In this document: positions 35,057 through 42,901 of the stretch, piece after piece
Numbering within the stretch: the stretch's first letter is position 1
Layout of the letters: every line of letters starts with the position of its first letter
NCBI GenBank assembly: GCA_900538575.1
Contig: UPZA01000006.1
Location: 62,001-126,000, forward strand
DNA from: an uncultured Ruminococcus sp.
GTDB lineage: Bacteria > Bacillota > Clostridia > Oscillospirales > Ruminococcaceae
Length of the DNA: 64,000 nucleotides
Reading direction: 5' to 3'
Made by a program: the position numbers and the translations under genes
The notes under the pieces: model-generated
Databases searched by the model: none
Seen by the model: the letters and a program-made list of their open reading frames with translations, nothing else
What the model was told of the DNA's origin: nothing

Positions 35057-36880
35057 ATGAATAATCGTTTAAAGTATCTTCAGCAAAAAACATTAAGATT
35101 GACAGTTTCTCCGGGCGTTTATATTATGAAAGATGAAAACGGCGGTATTATATATATTGGCAAGGCTAAGAATCTGAAAAATCGTGTTTCCAGTTATTTC
35201 AGAAGTAATCCCGATCATACTCCAAAAGTTGCCAAGATGGTTGAAAACGTTTTTGATTACGATTTTATTGTGACTGATAGTGAATATGAGGCGCTGTTGC
35301 TTGAATGCAGTCTAATAAAGCAGCATAAACCTAAGTATAATATTTTACTTAAAGACGATAAGGGTTATCATTATATAAAAATTTCAGATGAAGCCTACCC
35401 TCGTATTACTGCTGAAAAGAAATGCGATAACTGCGGAACATTTTTAGGACCTTATATGAGCTCATATATTGCTACCCAGACTGTAAGAGAGGTTAATAAA
35501 GCCTTTAAGCTGCCTACATGTAAATTAAAATTTACCGGAAATCAGAAAAAATTACGTCCATGTCTTAATTATCATATTAATCAATGTGTCGGTGTATGCA
35601 CTGGTGATATCAGTCGGGAAGAATACATGAATATTGTCGGTCAGGCTTTGGATTATATAAAGAACGGAAGCGAATCGTCTGTTAAGAGCCTGCAGCTTGA
35701 GATGGAAAGAGCTGCTGAAAATCTTGATTTTGAACGCGCCGCAAAAATAAGGGACAGAATTAAAGCTATTTCAAAATCAAATCAGACGCAGAAAATTCTT
35801 GATTTAAATATGGGAAACTGTGATATTATAGCCTCAGTCAAAAGTCCTTATGGCTCGTGTATTTCAATTTTGATGTACAGAGAAAACAGACTTTATGATA
35901 AGTCTTCTTATTATTTTTCTATAAATGAATATGAGGAAAATTTAATGGAAACATTTGTATTACAATACTATATTGATAAAACAATTATGCCGAAAAATAT
36001 TTATTTTGACAGTGAATTTCAAAATTATCAGCTTATAAATGAAGCGCTTAATAAAAAATTCAATAAGAATATAAAATTTATATTTCCTAAAAAGGGAAGC
36101 ATGCTTAAATATGTTATGATGGCTAAAAATAATGCTGAAGAGTATTTGTCTATAAAAAATAACAGAACTGGCAAAGAAATAGAGGCTCTTGATCAGCTTG
36201 GGGAAATTTTAGGACTTAAAAAGCCGCCTATGTATATAGAGGCTTATGATATATCCAATTATTCTTCGTCTTCAATGGTTGCAGGAATGATAGTATTTGA
36301 AAATGGACGTCCTCTGAAAAAAGCATATAAGCGCTTTTCAATCAAGGATAACGTTACTCAAAATGACTACGCATGTATGCAGGAGGTTTTGAAAAGACGT
36401 TTTAACGAGTACACAAAAGGTAGCGACGAGGGTTTTTCAAAGCTTCCTGATCTTATTTTTCTTGACGGCGGTCAGGGACATGTCAATGCAGTTAAAAACG
36501 CTCTTAGGGATTATAATATAGAAGTTCCCATTTTTGGATTGGTTAAGGATAATAAACATAGAACAAGAGCAATTTCAACTGACGGCGGGGAAATAGAGGT
36601 TTCAAGGAATAAACAGGCGTTTATATTAATGACCAAAATTCAAGACGAAGTTCATAGATTTTCGATTTCATACATGAAATCAAAGCACACTAAAAGCAGT
36701 ATTAATTTTGAGCTTACTAAGGTCAAGGGAATAGGCGTAAAAAAATCTCAGAAGCTGATGCTGAAATATAAAACTATTGCTAATCTGAAAAACGCCGGTC
36801 CAGAAGACTTATCGGAAACAGCAGGAGTAAATATCAATATAGCTAACGAGCTATATAATTTTATTCAGAATGAATTATAA
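35057..36880 (+). CDS. uvrC: Excinuclease ABC subunit C
   Basis: A 607-residue nuclease of nucleotide-excision repair. The N-terminal GIY-YIG domain (about 15-95) reads PGVYIMKDENGGIIYIGKAK. A UVR motif (about 205-240) binds UvrB. The C-terminal RNase H-like nuclease domain starts at EAYDISNYSSSS, and a helix-hairpin-helix pair closes the protein (about 555-607). Length is normal. GGAGGAAATA lies before the ATG. It is the first of a run with rsmD and coaD. Confidence 0.96.
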   Translation: MNNRLKYLQQKTLRLTVSPGVYIMKDENGGIIYIGKAKNLKNRVSSYFRSNPDHTPKVAKMVENVFDYDFIVTDSEYEALLLECSLIKQHKPKYNILLKDDKGYHYIKISDEAYPRITAEKKCDNCGTFLGPYMSSYIATQTVREVNKAFKLPTCKLKFTGNQKKLRPCLNYHINQCVGVCTGDISREEYMNIVGQALDYIKNGSESSVKSLQLEMERAAENLDFERAAKIRDRIKAISKSNQTQKILDLNMGNCDIIASVKSPYGSCISILMYRENRLYDKSSYYFSINEYEENLMETFVLQYYIDKTIMPKNIYFDSEFQNYQLINEALNKKFNKNIKFIFPKKGSMLKYVMMAKNNAEEYLSIKNNRTGKEIEALDQLGEILGLKKPPMYIEAYDISNYSSSSMVAGMIVFENGRPLKKAYKRFSIKDNVTQNDYACMQEVLKRRFNEYTKGSDEGFSKLPDLIFLDGGQGHVNAVKNALRDYNIEVPIFGLVKDNKHRTRAISTDGGEIEVSRNKQAFILMTKIQDEVHRFSISYMKSKHTKSSINFELTKVKGIGVKKSQKLMLKYKTIANLKNAGPEDLSETAGVNINIANELYNFIQNEL

Positions 36881-36922
36881 CGATTTACGGCTGAATTTAA
36901 ATGTTGATATTGGAGAGTGAAT

Positions 36923-37471
36923 ATGAGAGTAATTACCGGTTTTGCAAGAGGAAAGAAATTAGTAACGCTTGACGGGAATGATATTAGACCGACTACCGAC
37001 AGAGTAAAGGAAGGAATATTTTCATCAATACAATTTGATTTGGAAGGAGCTTCAGTTCTCGATTTATTTGCAGGCAGCGGTCAACTTGGTATTGAGGCAT
37101 TGAGCAGAGGAGCGGATAAAGCTTATTTTGTTGATAATTCTAAAAAATCTCTTGAAACAGTAAAGAAAAACTTGGCTATTACTGGTTTAGAAAATAAATC
37201 AAAATTGTTTAACATGAATGGACATGATTTTCTGAAAATAACGGATCAGAAGTTTGATTTTATTTTCTTAGATCCGCCGTATGATATGGGAATTTTGACA
37301 GAAATTTTGCCGGATTTATGCAATAAGCTGAAGTCCGGCGGAAAAATATTTTGTGAGCATGAAAAAAATCTTGTTCTTCCTGACGAAATTAATAATTTAA
37401 GGTTGAAAAAGATTTATAAGTATGGTAAAATAAAAGTATCGTTATATTGTCTGTCCGGGGAGGATTCTTAA
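36923..37471 (+). CDS. rsmD: 16S rRNA m2G966 methyltransferase RsmD
   Basis: A 182-residue class I methyltransferase. The N-terminus RVITGFARGKKL and RPTTDRVKE region are typical of RsmD. Motif I is VLDLFAGSGQLGIEALSRGA, and the catalytic motif IV is DPPYD. It should methylate G966 of 16S rRNA. The ATG at 36923 has GGAGAG upstream; a GTG two codons earlier is less likely. It ends one base before coaD. Confidence 0.95.
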   Translation: MRVITGFARGKKLVTLDGNDIRPTTDRVKEGIFSSIQFDLEGASVLDLFAGSGQLGIEALSRGADKAYFVDNSKKSLETVKKNLAITGLENKSKLFNMNGHDFLKITDQKFDFIFLDPPYDMGILTEILPDLCNKLKSGGKIFCEHEKNLVLPDEINNLRLKKIYKYGKIKVSLYCLSGEDS

Positions 37472-37472
37472 A

Positions 37473-37958
37473 TTGAGGAAGATTGCTGTATGTCCCGGAA
37501 GCTTTGATCCAATAACTTTCGGACATCTTGACATAATAAAAAGGGCCTCGACGCTGTTTGATAAAGTAATCGTTTTAATATCTGTAAATTCTGCAAAGAA
37601 ACCCAGCTTTTCATTGTATGAACGAATGATGATGATAGAACGAAATACCGGACAGTTTGATAATGTGGTTATAGATATATTGGACGGTCTGCTTGCGGAC
37701 TATGTTAAGGATGTCGGTGCAATCGCTATTGTCAAGGGATTGAGAGCTGTCAGTGACTTTGAATATGAATTCCAAATGGCGCTGGCAAACAAAAAGCTTT
37801 ATTCAGGGGCGGAAACTGTTTTTTTAACGACGTCCGCTGAAAATATGTATTTAAGCTCAAGCGTTGTAAAACAGATTGCTGAATACGGCGGTAACATAAG
37901 TTCGTTTGTTCCTGAAAATGTACTGGAGTTTATTCAAAGCAGACTTGTAAAGGAGTAA
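37473..37958 (+). CDS. coaD: Phosphopantetheine adenylyltransferase
   Basis: A 161-residue enzyme for the fourth step of coenzyme A synthesis. PGSFDPITFGHLDII (8-22) holds the nucleotidyltransferase T/HxGH motif. KGLRAVSDFEYEFQMALAN and SSSVVKQIA are the other conserved blocks. It starts with TTG at 37473, nine bases after GGGGAGG that overlaps the end of rsmD. coaE, the last CoA step, lies 8 kb downstream. Confidence 0.95.
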   Translation: MRKIAVCPGSFDPITFGHLDIIKRASTLFDKVIVLISVNSAKKPSFSLYERMMMIERNTGQFDNVVIDILDGLLADYVKDVGAIAIVKGLRAVSDFEYEFQMALANKKLYSGAETVFLTTSAENMYLSSSVVKQIAEYGGNISSFVPENVLEFIQSRLVKE

Positions 37959-37961
37959 AAA

Positions 37962-38414
37962 ATGAATAAGATTGATGATATTTTGGATGAAATGGATGAT
38001 GTTATTGATAAGGCAAAACCGTTTCCGTTCGCCGGCAATAAATATATTGCAAATACTGATCGTTTAAGAGAACTTATTGATGATGCGAGGCTGCATTTGC
38101 CCTCTGAAATAAAAGAGGCAAGAAACGTTGTTTTTGATAAAAACAGGATTTTGAATGAAGCTAAGGAAAAAGCTGAGGCTATAATAAACCAGGCAGAAAA
38201 AAGGGCTGCTTCTATTGTTTCTCAGGACGCTATAGTTAAGGAAGCGACTAAAAAGGCCTATGATATTCTAACAAAAGCAAAAACTGCGGCTAACCAAATG
38301 AAAAAGGAAGCCAGCGAATATACAGATAGTCTTATGAACAAAACTGAAAGGTTTATGACAGCGGTTTTACAGGATGTCCGTAAAACTAAAAGTGAATTAA
38401 GAGATAAAAGATGA
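37962..38414 (+). CDS. Coiled-coil protein of unknown function
   Basis: A 150-residue soluble protein, almost entirely charged and alpha-helical. Residues about 50-145 form a continuous Ala/Lys/Glu-rich coiled coil (NEAKEKAEAIINQAEKRAAS), similar in look to ATP synthase b/H-type subunits, with which such proteins are often mislabelled. An acidic N-terminus (MNKIDDILDEMDDVID) precedes it. It starts 3 bases after coaD and ends at a terminator, so it closes the uvrC-rsmD-coaD run. The function is not known to me. Confidence 0.8.
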   Translation: MNKIDDILDEMDDVIDKAKPFPFAGNKYIANTDRLRELIDDARLHLPSEIKEARNVVFDKNRILNEAKEKAEAIINQAEKRAASIVSQDAIVKEATKKAYDILTKAKTAANQMKKEASEYTDSLMNKTERFMTAVLQDVRKTKSELRDKR

Positions 38415-38419
38415 TGTTT

Positions 38420-38456
38420 AAAACGCATAAATTAAAGTTTATGCGTTTTGATTTTT
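38420..38456 (+). terminator. Intrinsic terminator of the uvrC-rsmD-coaD run
   Basis: A 12-bp stem AAAACGCATAAA / TTTATGCGTTTT with a 6-base loop, followed by GA and a T run. Confidence 0.85.
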
Positions 38457-38488
38457 TATTATTCAATAAATAATTTCTGTGAAATGTC

Positions 38489-38517
38489 TTGACAAATATT
38501 CCGTAGGATGTTATAAT
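38489..38517 (+). promoter_or_regulatory. Consensus promoter of the CNNM/CorC gene leader
   Basis: TTGACA (38489-38494), a 17-base spacer and TATAAT (38512-38517). The coding gene starts 178 bases downstream, leaving a leader of about 170 bases. Confidence 0.8.
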
Positions 38518-38552
38518 CTTGTCAATATATGAATTTGAGGTGATAATGCAGT

Positions 38553-38639
38553 ATGGACAGCAGTGACGACGATAATAATAACTGCTATTTTTTAATCAAT
38601 GTAATAATATACGGGCATGGTCTGCACTTTTTGTGTTAG
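38553..38639 (+). CDS. Candidate acidic leader peptide
   Basis: A 28-codon frame beginning MDSSDDDNNNCYF and ending at a TAG at 38637-38639. A GAGGTGA ribosome site lies 12 bases before this ATG. A competing ATG at 38546 is better placed and would give a 6-codon peptide (MQYGQQ) ending at 38566. The longer frame has Asp/Asn at seven of residues 2-10 and runs into the leader's terminator hairpin. No homology is claimed. Coding status is an inference from position. Confidence 0.4.
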   Translation: MDSSDDDNNNCYFLINVIIYGHGLHFLC

Positions 38640-38652
38640 ATTATGCCTTTTT
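38613..38652 (+). terminator. Leader terminator (attenuator) before the CNNM/CorC gene
   Basis: GGCATGGTCTGCAC (38614-38627) pairs with GTGTTAGATTATGCC (38633-38647) through 14 pairs with three G-T wobbles and one bulge. The loop is TTTTT and a T run at 38648-38652 follows. A shorter hairpin with a T6 run (38559-38593) lies upstream. The hairpin stands between the promoter and the coding gene, so it should control read-through. Confidence 0.65.
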
Positions 38653-38694
38653 GTGTCTTTATGTAAATATCGATTAAATTTTTGGAGGATATAA

Positions 38695-40017
38695 ATGTTT
38701 TGGCAGTTATTATTACAGGTTATATTAATTTTTCTTAATGCAGTATTTGCATGCGCTGAAATTGCGGTAATATCAATAAATGACGCAAAGCTTGATAAAC
38801 TGGCTTCAAGCGGCGACAAACGAGCTAAGCGTCTTAAAAATCTCACTAACCAGCCGTCAAGATTTCTTGCGACAATACAGGTTGCTATTACGCTTTCCGG
38901 ATTTATCGGTTCAGCGTTTGCAGCGGATAATTTCGCGGAGCCTCTGGCAAGGGCTGCAGTTAATTTAGGAATTCCGCTGTCTGAAAGCGTATTAAAAAGT
39001 ATTTCAGTAGTTTTGATTACATTGGTTCTTTCCTATTTTACTTTAATATTCGGAGAGCTTGTACCTAAAAGATTAGCGATGAAAAAATCCGAATCGCTCG
39101 CTTTAGGAATGTCCGGATTGATATCGTTTATTTCAAAGCTGTTTGCACCTATTGTATGGCTGCTCAATATTTCAACCAACGCAGTGCTTCATTTGCTTGG
39201 TATAGATCCTGAAAGCGATGACGACAATGTTACTGAGGAAGAAATATTGATGATGTCCGACGCGGGGGCTGAAAAGGGAACTATAGATGAAGAGGATAAC
39301 AGAATTATAAAGAATATTTTTGCTTTCGATGATCTTACCGTGGATCAGGTTTGTACGCATCGTACAGAAGTCAAATATTTATCTATTGATGAAAGCGACG
39401 AGGAATGGTGCGAGACGATATATAAAAGCAGGCATAGTAAGTTTCCGGTTTGCGGAAGTAAAATTGACAATGTTCTGGGTATTTTAGATGTAAGAGATTA
39501 TTTTTGCCTTGATGATAAAAGCAAGGAAAGCGTAATGAAAAATGCGGTGAAGGAACCGTATTTTGTACATGAATACATGAAGGCGGATGTATTATTTGAT
39601 AATATGAAGAAACATGACGCAGATCATTTTGCCGTTGTTATTGACGAATACGGCGGCGTCAACGGTATTGTAACTGTTACTGATCTGGTAGAGAAGCTTG
39701 TCGGAGATTTTTCTGAAATTCTTCCGGATGAAATGTCTGAAAAAATAGAAAAGACCGGTGAAAATGAATGGTGCGCTTCAGGAATTGTTCCTCTTACTGA
39801 AGTTGCTCAAGCGCTTAAGATTGATCTTCCAACGGATAAATTTGATACTGTAGGAGGATATCTGATGTCCTTTTCAGGATCGTTTCCAAAGGATAATACG
39901 ATGACATTTGTTGAGACTGATGTTTTAAAGGCGGAAATAATTCAGGTTAGGAATCATAGAATAGAAAAATGCCTTTTGAAAGTAAAAATAGATGAAAAAT
40001 TAGATAACATAGATTGA
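38695..40017 (+). CDS. CNNM/CorC-family membrane protein (DUF21-CBS-CorC)
   Basis: A 440-residue protein. The N-terminal DUF21 (CNNM) domain (about 1-190) has four hydrophobic helices and the conserved F-x-x-x-E-I-A-V-I-S start and TPKRLA-like GELVPKRLAM. A CBS pair (about 205-330) contains VTEEEILMMSDAG, VCTHRTEV and VVIDEYGGVNGIVT. The C-terminal CorC/HlyC domain (about 345-432) follows. Family members studied in bacteria (MpfA, CorC, YhdP types) are tied to Mg2+ or Co2+ export. TGGAGGATATAA gives a strong ribosome site. The gene lies behind a leader with a short frame and terminator, so it is probably attenuated. Confidence 0.92.
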   Translation: MFWQLLLQVILIFLNAVFACAEIAVISINDAKLDKLASSGDKRAKRLKNLTNQPSRFLATIQVAITLSGFIGSAFAADNFAEPLARAAVNLGIPLSESVLKSISVVLITLVLSYFTLIFGELVPKRLAMKKSESLALGMSGLISFISKLFAPIVWLLNISTNAVLHLLGIDPESDDDNVTEEEILMMSDAGAEKGTIDEEDNRIIKNIFAFDDLTVDQVCTHRTEVKYLSIDESDEEWCETIYKSRHSKFPVCGSKIDNVLGILDVRDYFCLDDKSKESVMKNAVKEPYFVHEYMKADVLFDNMKKHDADHFAVVIDEYGGVNGIVTVTDLVEKLVGDFSEILPDEMSEKIEKTGENEWCASGIVPLTEVAQALKIDLPTDKFDTVGGYLMSFSGSFPKDNTMTFVETDVLKAEIIQVRNHRIEKCLLKVKIDEKLDNID

Positions 40018-40042
40018 CAATAAATTCTTATTATGATATAAT
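40014..40042 (+). promoter_or_regulatory. Consensus promoter of the ABC-F gene leader
   Basis: TTGACA (40014-40019), a 17-base spacer and TATAAT (40037-40042) with extended TGa. It overlaps the stop codon of the upstream gene and leaves a 220-base leader. Confidence 0.8.
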
Positions 40043-40073
40043 AATATCATTAAATGAGATTTGAGGTGAAAAA

Positions 40074-40094
40074 ATGCGCAATATTTTCTGCTGA
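40074..40094 (+). CDS. Leader peptide of the ABC-F gene
   Basis: A six-codon frame, MRNIFC, with a strong ribosome site (TGAGGTG, five bases before the ATG). Its codons 3-6 are written with the ATATTTTCTGC segment that takes part in the attenuator. Short leader frames of this kind control other ABC-F resistance genes through drug-stalled ribosomes. Confidence 0.7.
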   Translation: MRNIFC

Positions 40095-40246
40095 TTGATT
40101 TAAGGCGCTTCAAAGTGTTAGTGATGAATGATTTCATTCATTTTATTTGCTGTGCCTATCCGCAGAAAATATGCCTTTTTGCCTGAATTATAGGGTGGAT
40201 TATGCCTTTTCCTTCTTGATTTATACAGGTGCAGGATTTTCTGCGG
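40081..40246 (+). promoter_or_regulatory. Three-segment transcription attenuator
   Basis: Segment 1 ATATTTTCTGC (40081-40091, inside the leader frame) is complementary over 11 bases to segment 2 GCAGAAAATAT (40162-40172). Segment 2, as CCGCAGAAAAT (40160-40170), is also complementary over 11 bases to segment 3 ATTTTCTGCGG (40236-40246). The 1:2 hairpin is followed by GCC and TTTTT (40176-40180), a terminator. The 2:3 hairpin has no T run. The two folds exclude each other. Confidence 0.75.
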
Positions 40247-40272
40247 CTTGTATTAATTAAGGAGGTATTTTT

Positions 40273-41751
40273 ATGTCATTGATAAATGTCAGCAATCTTA
40301 CTTTTTCATATTCTGACGATTATGATAATGTTTTTGAAAATGTAAGCTTTCAAATTGATACGAATTGGCGATTGGGATTCATAGGAAGAAATGGAAGAGG
40401 TAAAACGACCTTTTTCCGTATATTGTCAGGAGAGCTTGAATACAAGGGAAAAATTACGTCGACTGTATCCTTTGAATACTTTCCGTATAATTTATCCGAT
40501 GTAAATCAATATACGATTGATATAATACGGAATATAAGTTATGCTGAGGATTGGGAGATATATCGTGAGCTGTCATATTTGGAACTGTCGGACGATATCT
40601 TATACAGAGAATTTTTTACGCTTTCAAATGGAGAACAGACAAAAGCGTTACTAGCCGCAATGTTTCTAAAACGTAATTCTTTTCTTCTTATAGACGAACC
40701 GACTAATCACCTTGACGCCTACGGAAGAGAACTGCTTTCTCAATATCTTAATAGAAAAAAAGGATTTATACTTATATCTCATGACAGAAGCTTTCTGGAC
40801 GGATGTATAGATCATGTTTTGTCAATAAACCGTAGAAATATTGAAATACAGAAGGGAAATTATTCTTCATGGCAGTATAATAAGGACCTGAAAGATAATT
40901 TCGAGCTGTCTCAAAATGCAAAGCTTAAAAAGGATATAAAAAGGCTCAGTGAGGCGGCGGATAAGGTATCAAAATGGTCCGAAAGCTCCGAAAAATCTAA
41001 GTTTGGGACAAGAAATTCCGGCCTTAGACCTGACAGGGGATATATTGGGCATAAATCTGCGAAGATGATGTCAAGATCATTGAATATTAAAGAAAGAGTT
41101 GAGAAATCCTTAAATGAAAAATCAGAATTATTAAAGAATTATGAAGAAACAGAGGATTTAAAAATATCTGTATCAGATTTCTACGCTAATAGAATTTTGG
41201 CTCTTGATAACATTTATGTTAAGTATAACGGAAAAACAATTTGCAGTGGTATAAGCTTTGATATAAACAGAGGCGAGAAAGTTGTTTTGCAAGGCCGCAA
41301 TGGCTGCGGAAAATCAAGTATACTCAAGCTTATATGCGGAGATAACATTGATTATGACGGTAATTTATATAAATCAGCTCAGTTGAAAATATCATATATA
41401 CCTCAGGACGTATCTGATCTTCATGGAACAATTGAGGATTTTGCATTGAAAAGAAATATTGATTTAAGTCAGCTTTTAACAATATTAAAAAAGCTTGGAT
41501 TTGACCGTAAGCACTTTTTGAAGGATATCGGAAGCTTCAGCGAGGGACAAAAGAAGAAAACAGCTGTTGCCGCAAGCTTCTGCACTCCTGCACATATTTA
41601 TATATGGGACGAGCCGCTTAACTATATAGATATAATCTCAAGAATTCAAATAGAAAATGCGGTAATGAAATATAGCCCCACGTTGCTTTTGGTTGAGCAT
41701 GATGAAGCATTTTGCGAAAAAATTGCCGATAAAACAATTATAATTAAATAA
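40273..41751 (+). CDS. ABC-F ribosomal protection protein, Lsa-like
   Basis: A 492-residue protein with two ATP-binding cassettes and no membrane segment. Cassette 1 has GRNGRGKTT (about 38-46), the TLSNGEQTK signature and FLLIDEPTNHLD. Cassette 2 has GRNGCGKSS, the SFSEGQKKK signature and YIWDEPLNYID. A charged linker between them (about 190-300) is the arm that reaches the ribosome in this family. Length and the opening LINVSNLTFSYSDD fit the Lsa/Vga group, which protects against lincosamides, streptogramin A and pleuromutilins. GGAGG precedes the ATG. The preceding attenuator supports drug-induced expression. The drug range cannot be told from sequence. Confidence 0.9.
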   Translation: MSLINVSNLTFSYSDDYDNVFENVSFQIDTNWRLGFIGRNGRGKTTFFRILSGELEYKGKITSTVSFEYFPYNLSDVNQYTIDIIRNISYAEDWEIYRELSYLELSDDILYREFFTLSNGEQTKALLAAMFLKRNSFLLIDEPTNHLDAYGRELLSQYLNRKKGFILISHDRSFLDGCIDHVLSINRRNIEIQKGNYSSWQYNKDLKDNFELSQNAKLKKDIKRLSEAADKVSKWSESSEKSKFGTRNSGLRPDRGYIGHKSAKMMSRSLNIKERVEKSLNEKSELLKNYEETEDLKISVSDFYANRILALDNIYVKYNGKTICSGISFDINRGEKVVLQGRNGCGKSSILKLICGDNIDYDGNLYKSAQLKISYIPQDVSDLHGTIEDFALKRNIDLSQLLTILKKLGFDRKHFLKDIGSFSEGQKKKTAVAASFCTPAHIYIWDEPLNYIDIISRIQIENAVMKYSPTLLLVEHDEAFCEKIADKTIIIK

Positions 41752-41757
41752 ATTATA

Positions 41758-41791
41758 AACCCCGCAATGTATAAAAATACTTCGCGGGGTT
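41758..41791. terminator. Terminator between convergent genes
   Basis: AACCCCGC / GCGGGGTT stem with an inner GTAT/ATAC pair, between the ABC-F gene and the minus-strand S1 gene. Confidence 0.7.
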
Positions 41792-41796
41792 ATAAA

Positions 41797-42717
41797 TTAA
41801 AATATTGTTTCAATTACCTTTGATGAATTCTCCGGCGTATATATCCAGTGTGAAATATGTTTGTCGTTTATAAAATACTGTAATTTATCCGATTTATATT
41901 CCGCGTCAAAAACATCAACGGCAATAAGCTTAACCTTCATCTTATCCGGTATAATTGCTTTTATATAAACGCTGGCCTGCTGCCCAACGCTTACATCATG
42001 ACGAGGCTCGGCAAGTCCGGCAAGATTTGGAGTAAGCTCTATAAAAATACCGTAATCTTCAACCGAACGTACTATTCCGGAAACGGTTTCGCCGGTTTTG
42101 AACATTGCGGCATTTTCAATCCAGGTACCCAATAGCTCCTTATGAGACAACCAGATTCTTCCGTTATCAAGAGATTTTATTATTACTTTAATGTCCTGAC
42201 CAACTTTAAATCTGTCCGAAGGATGTGATATTCTTGAGACTGAGATAGCGTCTATTGGTATAAGTGAAGGTATACCGCAGCCGACGTCTACAAAGCAGCC
42301 GAACTGTTCAAGGTGGGTAACCCTGGCAGGTATTATATCTCCGGGAGTTAAATTGTCTATGTATTCTGATTTGCATTGCTCCTGAACAATCCTTCTTGAC
42401 AAAACAGCAGTTTCATTTCCGTTTTTATCGCAGTTAATAGCAATAATTTTGAAGCAAACTGGTTTGTTAACCTTTGATATAAGAGCTATATCCCGTGTAG
42501 TTCCATCGTCTATTCCTATTGCGCCTTCAATTCTGGGAATTATTCCTTTCATACAGGGAAAATCAATAATCATATTATGCTCGCCGTCGCAAACGCTCAC
42601 CCGTCCTTCCAGTATTTTTCCTCCCGCCATGGCTTCATGTAAACCGGCGGATGAGGCAATCAGACGCTTATTTTCTGCCGTATTTATAAGACAGCCCTCA
42701 GGTTGATATGCTTTCAT
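41797..42717 (-). CDS. S1 RNA-binding domain protein
   Basis: A 306-residue protein with two clear S1 domains. The first (about 123-195) contains PGDIIPARVTHLEQFGCFVDVG and IWLSHKELLG; the second (about 205-275) contains GETVSGIVRSVEDYGIFIEL. The N-terminal 110 residues look like a third, diverged OB-type region. It resembles the short S1-like proteins of Clostridia rather than full ribosomal protein S1. It should bind RNA in the cytoplasm; the target is unknown. AAGGAATAA precedes the ATG. Confidence 0.88.
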   Translation of the reverse strand: MKAYQPEGCLINTAENKRLIASSAGLHEAMAGGKILEGRVSVCDGEHNMIIDFPCMKGIIPRIEGAIGIDDGTTRDIALISKVNKPVCFKIIAINCDKNGNETAVLSRRIVQEQCKSEYIDNLTPGDIIPARVTHLEQFGCFVDVGCGIPSLIPIDAISVSRISHPSDRFKVGQDIKVIIKSLDNGRIWLSHKELLGTWIENAAMFKTGETVSGIVRSVEDYGIFIELTPNLAGLAEPRHDVSVGQQASVYIKAIIPDKMKVKLIAVDVFDAEYKSDKLQYFINDKHISHWIYTPENSSKVIETIF

Positions 42718-42739
42718 TTATTCCTTGCCTTTCCGATTC

Positions 42740-42901
42740 TTATGAATCTTTGATTTTTATTTTTTGACCGTAACATTGATACCCTGTCTTTACAGCTATT
42801 CCATAAAGACAAGGTTCATTAATTACCAGGTCTTTTCCGTCACTGCATGTACGGCTGATTAATTTATATGCTGAAAATTCAAACGTTATTCTTTGTATTT
42901 G
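42740..42901 (-). pseudogene. Coding-like frame without a start codon
   Basis: Directly after the TGA of the upstream gene, the same frame stays open for 53 codons (QIQRITFEFSAYKLISR..., then SDGKDLVINEPCLYGIAVKTG) and ends at TAA 42740. The composition looks like protein, not like spacer DNA, but no ATG, GTG or TTG lies at its beginning. A former ATG may have become ATA at the third position before QRITFEF (inference). It could also be read by stop read-through from the upstream gene. Confidence 0.4.
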
